DNA of 60,000 bases from Lineus longissimus. Its lineage: Eukaryota; Nemertea; Pilidiophora; Heteronemertea; Lineidae. Position 1 is the stretch's first letter. Every line of letters starts with the position of its first letter. Location: the NCBI RefSeq assembly GCF_910592395.1, contig NC_088320.1, forward strand, positions 808,001 to 868,000. The letters are read 5' to 3'. The notes beneath the pieces are model-generated. The model worked only from the letters and a program-made list of their open reading frames with translations, ran no database searches and was not told the DNA's origin. The translations under genes and the position numbers were made by a program. Shown here piece by piece: positions 49,902 through 60,000 of this stretch.

Positions 49902-51136
49902 TAGTTTCATCTGCAGCATAATTATCTCTCAAAACAACACCACGTACAGTCAAACTGGTGTGCCATAACCGTAGCAATACACATAACTTCATACAATCAA
50001 ACATAGAGATAGAAGAAGAATACCAAGGTTTAGTAATGCTCCAACTGCCGAGACTCCATCGACTGTCACAGCACTGAACATTGAAATTGACAATCAACAT
50101 TACCAAAGGCAATTTAAATAAGGTATGGGAAACGACATAAGCTCATCGAAAGTGAAAGGTGCACGCTCGCTTCCATCGTCGTTACCGATACTAATCCTCA
50201 TCACCTCCTCCGGGGACGCCGGCTTCGTTAAAGTCCCGAAAATCAATTTCAGGGATAGTACAAATACTTCACTACTCAATAATACCCCATAATCACCTTT
50301 CAGTAAGCCTGGCGAACATGCTCCGAGCATCTAGGTGTAATTCTATAAAACGTATGCCCCGTCTCTTGAGGGTTTCTATCAATAAGAACACCTTGGTGTT
50401 CTCACGTCAACGTAACTCATCTCGATTGGCGGAATAGAAAAGCCTCTCGCGAATCAATTGAAGAAGTGTGTTCATCTTAATGATGTCATAAAAGGGGAAT
50501 AAAGGCCAATAGTTATACCTTGTACCATATCAAGTCGCGCGATTCAGCGGCATACAGATGGGAGTACGATATCGGTATTTGTCACATGACAGGCCTGTTT
50601 TTACGCAGATTGATCATGTAAACCCTATGGCACTCGCTGTGCGTCTTTTAATCTTTCCGCACGGTTTATCCACACCCGTCACACCGCGCATTATCTATAT
50701 TTTATCAATATCATGCGGATCGCTCAATATTTATTCATTCCCGAACATGAGTTACTACTTAGAGTCAGGTGCGGTGTTCTCTCGCCTGCTTTGTGGCACA
50801 GCGGTTCACGTATCCCATGATCCTTCAGGCAGATCGATACCTTTTTGCCGCTGCCGCTCTTTTGCTTGTTTCGGGAATCGTATCTCTGAATCTGTTTGCG
50901 TCGGCCTGATGTCGCGATTAGGCTACCTTAAGGATATGTTCAGATTTTGTTTGTTGAAATGGAACTTGGATTCCTTTTAGCGCGACATGTCATGTATGCT
51001 AAATACGCAACTCGAGACTGATAATCTGCTGACTGGTTTTACCTGTTATCAGCAACGGCAACCTTGTGGTTGTCTCGTACTCTCCATCACAGAGGTTTGA
51101 CGTCATTCAATGTTGTTGGAGATTGGGATGGTCTCT

Positions 51137-51154
51137 CAATTCAATTCAATTCAA
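51137..51154. repeat. (CAATT)n microsatellite
   Basis: About 3.6 units of CAATT, followed by CAACTTTACTTTCC. Short pentamer tracts of this type beside a TTTA-rich word are seen at retroposon ends in some animal genomes; here that link is only a suggestion. Confidence 0.7.
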
Positions 51155-54100
51155 CTTTACTTTCCAAGTCTATAAACATAGTTTGAGGAGATTCAACGCA
51201 CCTCTGCCAACAATTAATTCTGCAGGAAGTCCTAGAATCCCCTGCACTGTAACATCAATAAATGGTGTTTTTGCATTGTCAACAGGGTTGCCCCTTCGGC
51301 AGAGATCGGGCGTTTCAACCTGTCATAACTGTGGAGGAGGATAGAAGATTACATACTTTCTTTTCATGAAAACAAAGCAGTGATTCATTATAATAACCAC
51401 TTCCTGCTCTCGTAAACGAAAAAGCTTGACAGTAATACCTCCGCGCCAGTTCGTCATAGGGCACATCGCCACATGCTATCTTCCCATGATGCCACAAATA
51501 CCTCCGCGATTAGCGTCCATACAACTCCCGCTTCAAATTCACAATAAAAACAAAAATGAAATTAAGGCAGAATAGTAATCTAATGGGATGATTATTCAAA
51601 TCAACTTGCTCCATCGGAATGCGTCGTCAAGGTAACAAGAATCAATGTTTCTTTCTCTTATTTTATCATTTCCGTGGTGATGAACGAAATCAAGTGGTCT
51701 CATCTTTATCGACAATTTTAGAGTATTTGCTCTCCATTGTGCTTCTTTATGTTTTGTTCTTGATGTGGATACAATATTTAAAGTCTACTTCATTCATTCA
51801 CTGAAAGATGTGGATGTAACAGTGCTCAGAGAAAGTCTCCATCTAAATATGTTGCCCTTACTTGCGAAAATGTGCCTCTCACATCCCTACAAAAGGTGCA
51901 TTCCTTCCTGACTTAAAGACAATGGCACATCCACGTTCTGACCCGTCTAATCACAGCCGCATAAACTTTATAAATTATCTCCAATCTAACGATTAATCTT
52001 TCGTCTTCTTGTGAGTCACACGAAGCCCGGCGTAATTTGTTTAATGGTCCCGAGACAATTGCTACCTTTATTTTGTTACCACGTCTAAACTGTATTCGAT
52101 TTCATCAGAGAAACAGTGGTGCACAAGGATTTGTCGAAGAGATACTCGCTGATGAGCTAAGTGTGCATTTGCGACTTGCAGAGAAGGAACACGATGATGG
52201 CGATGAGGCAAGCGAATCTTCTTCTTCTCTTCTGCTGCATTCGGAAGAGCAACAATGAAATCTTTAGGACCTGCCCATTTGAAGGAGCTCTGCACACTCC
52301 TAGAATGAACCCATCTGAAGCTTAGAAAGATCTCGAGCACTTAAAGCTGTTTTTGCAGAGTTTTCGACAGTGCATTTCAGAGAATAGTTTGTGGATTGGT
52401 CCCCTTTTTTCGTAGCATTACCCATATTTTCATTTGGCCGTTTATTGAATGCGGAAGCGCCTAATCTAAATGAATTCACCTGCACCATGTTCGTGATATT
52501 AGATTATGAGAGAAGAGAGCAGCGGACTTCAAATCCTCAGGGAAATAAAATAACTCAATGTAAGCGCAGTTGTTTATGATGCAGCAAACATCGACATACC
52601 CCAATGGAAAAATGCCACATTTGATGTTGATATTTTATGCGTTTTTTAGTCTACGTCAGCAGTGTTCGCTGCTGTTGATGTGTAACCTGAGGTCGGTGTA
52701 CAGCAGTCGCTGCAACATTATCACCTATCTATTGCCTCTCTCTGGGTTTGGCCTTGTGACCATGCTACTACAGTTAGGCGCCGATTGGGTTATCAGGCTT
52801 GTGACACCTTCCTCAGGCTTGGATAAGTCCGTAACAAACTTCTGTCCAAATCCATGCCAATTGAAGAGGCAATGAAATTAAGGTGAGACTTTTTTTACTC
52901 GCCTAAGTACCTTGACCAAGATCACAGGCCGTCAGTGTAACCACCATGAAGTTCTGATTATTGACACCTCAACCACTGACCCACACGGCACAGCAATTCC
53001 TGAGATGCAAATGGTGGAAAGAGAGAGAAGCGTGATGAGGACAAATATATTTCGTGAAGAAGTTTTTTGGCAGAGCCCCTAAGTCACTAATGGAGACCAA
53101 CTTTCACTTTCAGGAAATTGTACAAATGACTATCAATTTTTTCGATACAATTTTACGTGAATTTCGTGACAAACGCTGATGTAATTTCCTCGGTACTGCA
53201 GCGGTTATCTAATTGTGATTTTCCCGTCAAGTGGTGTTGTATTTGCAGCATCATGCGTTCAATAACAGTGATTTCCTCCTTCATGTTTCGCAACGCTTGT
53301 TTGATATAAAACACATGTACACGAGTTAATGTCCCACTGAACGACCAACGTCATTAGCCTCTCCGCTAGCCCTATTATATCCCATAATGCAATTAGAGAT
53401 TTGTCCGTCATGCATGGCAACAATGGTCCGAATCTGTCCAATACAAGTGGGCTGGCCGAGTTTTGTTTAATAGCTAATAACAAGACTGATTCATTTGGAG
53501 CGGGCATTGCAGTGGTTGGCCGTAAACCTGTCCTGGCATACTAATGTCCATGAGGGACACAGCATAGGTATTAGGTGGGATTAGGTATTTGGAACAAAAG
53601 TAATTAATGAACTTGGAGAAATTGCATTTAGGCTCCGGCATTGTGAGCACGATCGTAGCCACACAGCAGAGGGATATACGGTAATACGACGCATTTATAT
53701 CCGGCGCACAATTCATAACAACACCGAGTCATTATCATTGTTTATACCATTTGGAAACTTGAGGGATCTTTCAGCTTACATGGGAGTGCACTGGGTTACT
53801 TGACCAATCAGATTGCAGTATATATCTTTAGCTTTTATATAGATATACGAGAATACAGAAGACCGATGAGTTGTTTTAATTGGTCATAGTGGTGATTAGC
53901 TGAGGCGTACGAAGAGGATTGTAAAGCAGTCTTGACCTTGAACAATAAGTATTAACAAGCTTATGTCCGTGATGATCAAGTGGATCTTGGTGTTTTCATA
54001 TCCACTATAAGACAATGTCCTAATCACTTACTGATTGGGGATACATATTGCATGTGTCATGGAAAAGCCTGGAGTCTTTACCTAGCGTAATCAGTCACTG

Positions 54101-54640
54101 AAGCTTATAGCCGAGGCCATCATATTGTTCCTTCATTAATAAGACAAAGTGTTAAGTATGACACAACTGCCTCTCCATGTTTCATTCGTCACTGACAGGT
54201 TGGCAGGTCTGACCTTCAACACTAGGGCTTACAAATCCACAAGTCTTGGAGTTGGAACTTCAAGTGTAGTACTGACATTATCCAACTTCGTAAAACGATG
54301 CCTCTATTACAACTTTTGTCTTGAAATTTTTAGCCTTCGTCATTTTTCTGAGTACTTCACTGAGCAAGAGATCCTCATGAGAAGGCAATCACCAAACACG
54401 GGATTCAAAGACCCAAAGGGTTAACAAGGAGGAGTAGACTACGACCAAGACACTTCATTTCATCCGAAGATTTATTCCAAACGTCTCAGCGATTCAAAAG
54501 TTTACTTTACTGGTCTCTAGGGGGCGAGGTGACTTTATCAGTTCGGTGCAGGAATCCTCGCTTCGTCGTTTGGATCAAGACTCACCTTGGGACAAGATAT
54601 AATTAACTTTAAAGGTAGTGGAATGAATGAGCTTCGATCA

Positions 54641-54902
54641 GAGATTTGAAAGGTAGCTTTCAAGAAGATTGTCTTTGGTGCTCGGGGAGTATCATTTAAA
54701 ACTCAACATTTTGAAAGTCAGGAGCTGGGAGAGTGTAAGAGGAGTGGCATAGTGGTTGCACCATGGCTGGTCTTGTGACCAGAGGGGTCATGGGCCCAAT
54801 TCATGGTGGGTTTGAATTTGAGGTTTGAGAGGTAATTTTCAGTTGGAGTGTCTTTGGTACCCTGGCAGTAGCAAGTGAATATAACAGGGTTCGAAAGTCA
54901 TA
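54641..54902. repeat. Direct duplication, offset 179 bp, with a tRNA-like head between copies
   Basis: GAGATTTGAAAGGTAGC at 54641 and GAGGTTTGAGAGGTAAT at 54820 begin two copies of an 80-base segment. Both contain TGTCTTTGGT and end in a GAAAGTCA word. The tRNA-like sequence at 54744-54805 sits between the copies, immediately upstream of the second. This would fit two tandem SINE insertions of which only one keeps its head, or a local duplication. Confidence 0.65.
54744..54805 (+). repeat. tRNA-derived SINE head
   Basis: TGGCATAGTGG at 54745-54755 fits the RNA polymerase III A-box consensus (TRGCNNAGYNGG, one base short). It is followed by GTTGCACC and then CTTGTGACCAGAGGGG, the place an anticodon arm would take. 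The B-box position (around 54792-54802) is badly degraded. It lacks the stems of a working tRNA, so a SINE relic is more likely than a tRNA gene. Confidence 0.5.
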
Positions 54903-55040
54903 TTACTATTCAGGTATGTGCATGGCACACCAGTTCAGATCTTGACAACCTTTGACATTAGGAGGTCAACGGCCCGGGTATGGTTGCCCTAGATCAGCTT
55001 CCCATCCCTTCAATGAACTGAAGGATAAGTTCTCAATATT

Positions 55041-55350
55041 GATAACTGCAAATACAGTAAACCATGCTGAGCATTTCAATAGAATACCTGAATGTCCCAC
55101 ATTCCCATTAGAAACCACAATAGCATCATGTTATCTCTCTCCTCTCAATGATGCAACTCTTTGCAGCACAAAATGGAACCTCAACTTCGTACTGCTCCAT
55201 CACGTCCTGTGAAAATCGCTTAGCATTCGACAACTGCAAATGCACTATTTAGACCCTGACTATTTGAATAGAACACCTGAAAGTCCCATCATTCCTTTCA
55301 ACCACAAAAGCATTTTATCGCTCCTTCTTGCGATGCAAGTGATAGAAACC
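55041..55350. repeat. Diverged tandem duplication, offset about 188 bp
   Basis: The stretch starting AACTGCAAATACAGTA at about 55044 and the stretch starting AACTGCAAATGCACTA at about 55231 share, in order, a TTTCAATAGAA or TTTGAATAGAA word, ACCTGAA-GTCCCA, CCACAA-AGCAT, and a GATGCAA word at the end. Many substitutions and small gaps separate them, so the duplication is old. Confidence 0.7.
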
Positions 55351-55679
55351 GATATCTCAGGTCAAAGGCGCATCATTTCATTACTTGTTTGGATTGGTTT
55401 GTCCAGTTTTGATAACTGTCCCGTTAGAGTGGCAGAAGCGGAGGACACATCTCTTGGATAATCTCAATCCAATTAAGATGTGGAGAGAAAGGTAGAAGTC
55501 TATGATGGGCAAAATGAATTGGTTTTTAGAGTTAGGTTCCACCTTCAACTTGACAGAATTCACTGTGTAACATATTACAGTTTTTGGTGATGCACACTTG
55601 ACTGAATTAGACTCAAGTTTGGTTCGATTGAATGAGGTTTGTGTAAGACTGTGTACGCCACTCTAATGTGGTACTTGAC

Positions 55680-55920
55680 CTTGCCCTTAGATGGAAGCAC
55701 TGTATGGTGAAACACTGTGGTTCATCACTGTGCCATCAGATGGAGGCACTGTCTGCTGAAATGAAGAATTATAAGTTCACCACTGTGCACCTGATGGGAG
55801 CGCTCTCTGAGTGGAACTCCATGGCTCACCACTGTGCCATCAGGCAGAGGTACTGTCTGAGGCAATGGAGACCATAGTTTTCCACTGCACCATACGCTGG
55901 ACGCACTGCCTCATTCCCTC
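55680..55920. repeat. Degenerate tandem repeat of about 50 bp, 4-5 copies
   Basis: CACTGTGCCATCAGATGG at 55726 has related words at 55781, 55830 and 55883, and an earlier relative lies around 55682. Spacing varies from 49 to 55 bases. Each unit carries a CACTGT(G) word and a GGAGGCACTG-like word. Divergence and uneven spacing suggest an old array. Confidence 0.75.
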
Positions 55921-56759
55921 CAGTGGAAAACACTCTTTCCTTTTAATGATACAAAACAGAAAAGACATTCACAGGTCAATAGCTCTCAATGTCCAATACC
56001 ATTGTCTCCTGTTCCGAGATAACTCTCAACGCATCTCCTTCATGACCACACACTAGTTTTTATGAAGAAATCACTAACTGAGAAAGGCCATTATCCAGCT
56101 GATTTATGTTGTACCTGGTCCGTGCGTCCACCCTCCGATGTGGCCTCAGGCATGTCCGAGCGCGGTTTACGATGGCGGTCACAGAAGGCGGGAGATTAAT
56201 TAGACATCGCCAAGCACCAGTGACCATGTGATAAGATTGCTACCGTTGCGCGGTGTACCCCGTATCAGACGGAACACCATACCATCATTTCCGTCGAAGA
56301 AGACAACCGTATAGCCTCAAGTCGGAATTTCAGTGGCAACTGTCGTGTTATCGCTTTTGCCGAATGATTTAAACAAAGCAATGCAAACACGAGACCTGTC
56401 ATTACACAATGCCCACAGCCAACTCGTCCCGTCACTGAATAATATGCGTGGATGATGGGAAGACAGCGCGGCGATGCGGTGAGATGGCCTGGTGTTCTGG
56501 ATGCTGCATTGGATACAGCTTGAGGGGTGCAGTAAAGGAATGACTTGGATGCATCTTTTACATGATGTCATTCTTTTCTATCTCTAATTAAGGATGGTGC
56601 AGCTAGGAGTGACTGTTTAAGCGATTAGCTATCTCTTGCATCTCCATGCGTTGAGTCCTTCTTCAAAGTCCTACCTCATCCCAGGGAGTCTTCTGCCAAA
56701 ACATCAAGGAGCAGCCACTTAACACTTTGCTTGACCTATCAACTCTAACTTCAAGAGAG

Positions 56760-56808
56760 CAACTAGGAATCGAACCCACAACTCTAAGTCAGAGATCGGG
56801 CATTTGAA
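56760..56808 (-). repeat. tRNA-like SINE fragment with intact B box
   Basis: The complement of 56766-56776 reads GGTTCGATTCC, an exact B-box match. Upstream on that strand CTCTGACTTAGAG can fold as a short stem with a seven-base loop. The loop lacks the invariant U33-like base in the right place and the T stem is imperfect, and no A box is found. Confidence 0.48.
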
Positions 56809-57861
56809 CTTGCACCCTTCAACATGACACCCTTGCCTTCTACTTCTGCGATGTTTACTGTTGTTGTAAGAGCATCCACGACAATAAAACGTGACAACCT
56901 GAGAAATCTCAGGCGACGATTCCCTTTCATCACTTAGCGTGTTACGGCGCAATCATGACTGGAGGTGCCACATAATCTAAATAGCGTTTTACGTTGCGGC
57001 AGCGCGCGGTAATTCAATACAGCAGTTCTACCTGGGAGCTTAAGGCAGACATCCAAAGGTAACTTATTTCAATTACGGGCATTGGCGAGCATTGTCAGCA
57101 AATTGGCAAAAAGGTGTGCAATTTGTAGTAATCCTCTGTGGGCTCTTACTAATAGGGAAGAGGCTCCTCGGCACTTAAAGCAATATCGCCAAGCTCGTAA
57201 ACACGACTCAGGTGTGCGAGCGGGGAAATTGGCAGATTGGGCATGACGGTCGGGGAATTTCTTATATTAGGCATATTTAGCGTTAATACCACTAGGAGTG
57301 GCGTTGCTGTGACGCGGTGATATGATTTACACGACTGACCAGGTGTTTTCATCCGCAGTGGTTAGCGGACTAGCATCGCCCGTAGCCATTCTGATTGCTT
57401 CTTCATTATTGACCACTTTCGGCGAATGAGGCCCTAATGAGTTGTTTGTTAGTTGGTTCTGGTCTAAATGGCCCATGTTTATTGTTAACCTGTTGTGGTG
57501 ATAGGTGTAGTGGCGTGAGCTGATTTGGCGATATGGCTACTGATGGCCATTTTGCGAGGGGCTAATTTGGTGAGTAAGTCATGGCGGTCAGGTGCTACAG
57601 CGCCAAGTGAATCAATGAAGACAACATCACCAGACATGTGCTGTACCCTAGCGCCAGTCAATGCCATGTATTGGTGGCAATACTATTGCACAACCGTCCC
57701 TCAGACTGGCAATAAGTCGGTAGAATCCTCACTTTCTCTGAGAAAACAAAACGAAAACTTTCATCGAGGAAGAAAACGTGCAAATCTCACCAGATGGACA
57801 TCTTCTGCCTCAAGGTGATCCAACTTAACGATGATCTAACATCATTTCGTCAATTGCGACT

Positions 57862-57877
57862 TGACCTCTGACCTTTG
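57862..57877 (-). promoter_or_regulatory. DR1/HNF4-type nuclear receptor site
   Basis: TGACCTCTGACCTTTG is the complement of CAAAGGTCAGAGGTCA, which fits the extended HNF4/RXR DR1 consensus without mismatch. GTTAAC directly follows on the plus strand, a half of an HNF1-type site. The first 15 bases are identical to the site at 48929. Confidence 0.55.
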
Positions 57878-60000
57878 TTAACATTGGCTCATGGGCCATA
57901 TTGAGCTCCAGTGAAACGTGTCAAAATTACATCAGATTAACGAAAGGTACTCAGATCAGACTATTTTGGGTACACATCGTTACGAGTCACGCTACTTAAT
58001 GTTTCATAATTGAATTATGGGTAATATTTCTCGATTGTGACGTCTCCGTTGGGAGTTTCCCGTGCTGGCGATTGTGGTATCGGTGTGAGAACACCTGTCT
58101 ACGTTTTAATGGCGGCTTTAGAAGCTTGGGAATGGCCGTTATCGTCGGTCGCCATAACTGACCAAACGATCAAGATCTTTCCTTTATCCAATGAGATTGT
58201 CATGATATTGCGCATAAACATGTGAACACTGGTTATGGCACTTTCAGACAAATGTTACTTGACAGGAGCAGCAATGAAAATAACAGATTAACTCTTTTAT
58301 GACTGGTGCTGAAGACCACTGGACTGAAGTGCGGTATTGGGACCTGTGAAATGTTGCATCCTTTCATTGCAAAGATGACTTGGTCACTGAAGCTCCAAAA
58401 TATGCCCTATAATGTTTATCAAAGGGAGACACACCGCCCAAAATCCCTTCCCTAATCTTGAGGAAGATACCAATATCCGTTTTATCCCCTTCCCAAATCC
58501 GCCACTGCTCAGAGCATCGGGAAGTGTTTATCATTTATGCTCCAGCTGACATCCCCATCATAAAGTGCAAAGTATCCCAGGAGCTTTTGTCCCAGTGTTT
58601 AGGAATAAAAACGCTGCTTATGCCCATTGTTGAGAAGAGAATGAGAAATTTAGAAAATGCAAAAAGTGCCAAAACCCCAGATGGCGGAGCACAGATTTAC
58701 CTGGGTGGTGATTCTGTGGCAGTAAAAGCTTTGACACATCCATGCATACATTATTCTACTGTTATGATGCAACGTGTACTGAAAAATCTGGCAAATTTGC
58801 AGTGAAAAAAGCAAAGTTTTCATTTCACTCGGATCAGACAAGTAACATATACACTTCAGACTGATATGGAGAGGAAATATCAAGGTGGTTTGATCGAAGT
58901 AGACCTGATACGGACAAGAGAAAGGAAAGCTGTCAAAATGTTCATTTTTCTCACCCCGCCATTCACAGGAGCTGAGGCGTCAAATGAGACCTTTGTCATT
59001 GATCACCAAATTGGGGTTAGCGCCCACGGGCGAGGTAAGCCACGTGTCCCTGCTTTGAACTTCGTCAAGCCATTAATTAACCTGCGCAGGCGGTAAGACC
59101 CGACTGATTGGAATTCCTACCTACGATTTACGAATTATTTTGCGGGCGCATTCAGGCTTATATGATGGCGCAAGCACCCGCCAACCTTTGTGCAAGCATA
59201 CCGGTGATCTTTGTGCTACCGTCAGAATTTATGACAGTGTGTCAGATTACTCGCGAGCGTTTGTAATTATGTTGTAGATTACGATAACTTTTGCTTTTGA
59301 GCATCAGACGGCTTGTCATAGGGGCGTCGAGGTCCTGTTAGGTGTGAGTGTGAGGGGTTTTCATTATGGGTCTGCGAGGTGAGGCTATTACAGTTTGATT
59401 GGGGACAATCTAGATAAAGACATGGACCAAAGGGATGGAGGAAATTGAGCTTAAAGGGGGAGTATAGGTGGAAGTTTTTGTATAGTTTTTTCGACAAAAC
59501 ATTCCGCTGAGAGATTCAGGACAGCATCGGGATCTTCAGATTTTCTCATTGTCAACAAAAGACATAACATCTTCGAAAATCCCATCTCATATTTCTACCT
59601 TCGAACACTAGAGAGCATCACATTGTCATATCTCGGTCACAACTTACTCGATCCCTCCTCAAACCTGAATATTTCATATGTGTCAATATCAACGTCAGAA
59701 ACACCGGCAGACTATTACTTCCCGCGGCTGTGATACCTGCATATTACAACAACCATGGCGGCTGATAGGAACGGAAAGTGACCTCTCAACATCTTTCTCT
59801 GACAAGGTGAGGGCTCTCGTCCCTGCTCATTCTCACCAAGGTGTAATTGCCCACTGTTTCAAATGACGTTGCTACTCGTTGGTAATTAAACTTTATGGCT
59901 ACTACTGATATTGAGGGCTATTGACGCCTGACATTCCCTCCCCTCCACACCTGGTGTTGAGCTTTGTATTCACTTTACATTTTACCTGCTAAGGGCATAT

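Larger units (their letters stand above)
49904..60000. other. Long non-coding stretch, no gene recognised
   Basis: The longest frame of the whole window is here, 50558-50980 (140 codons, plus), without domain, signal or homologue that I can name. Tandem duplications occupy 54.6-55.9 kb. The last 4 kb carry five ATGGCGG words and a DR1 site. No RNA gene was identified. Confidence 0.55.

Noticed and set aside
50558-50980. Longest open frame of the window, 140 codons on the plus strand
   Set aside because: No domain, no family resemblance, no supporting splice or promoter context, and codon usage looks random. A frame of this length is expected by chance in 60 kb.

Overview
The window looks like non-coding DNA from an animal genome. 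The AT-leaning composition, dispersed short non-autonomous transposons, degraded tRNA-like SINE heads, tandem satellites and lack of closely packed open frames all point to a eukaryote. A marine invertebrate is my best guess, but nothing here fixes the clade. The longest ATG-type frames are about 100-140 codons, lie on both strands, show no protein family I recognise and have no convincing exon chain. I call no protein-coding gene; the window could be intergenic or lie inside a very large intron.

Layout. 1-14 kb: unique-looking DNA with two truncated copies of a TA-flanked inverted-repeat element (2569-2687, 7928-8130), an old 82-bp duplication near 3.1 kb, scattered tRNA-like fragments and a POU/homeodomain-type motif cluster near 7.3 kb. 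14.47-15.80 kb: the most striking object, a tandem array of 14 complete copies of an exactly 92-bp unit plus partial copies at both edges. 15.8-32.6 kb: mostly unique DNA, two related inverted-repeat elements (19580, 28204), a homeodomain-site-rich stretch near 23.0 kb, a hairpin at 23902 and a 56-bp tandem repeat at 29.7 kb. 32.6-38.8 kb: two AT-rich tandem blocks (the first clearly related to the inverted-repeat element's interior), a short telomere-like tract and several diverged local duplications. 38.8-60 kb: one complete inverted-repeat element (49623-49901), two identical 15-base nuclear-receptor-type DR1 sites 8.9 kb apart, further tandem duplications at 54.6-55.9 kb and a run of YY1-like ATGGCGG motifs.

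The repeats appear to be passive. No transposase, reverse transcriptase, RNA-guided system or other enzyme can be read from the window, and I found no convincing new biological system. The strongest leads are the internally structured 92-bp array, the element family whose interior also occurs as a tandem repeat, and the repeated DR1 sites. All motif, repeat and palindrome calls were made by eye without alignment software, so boundaries carry a few bases to a few tens of bases of uncertainty.
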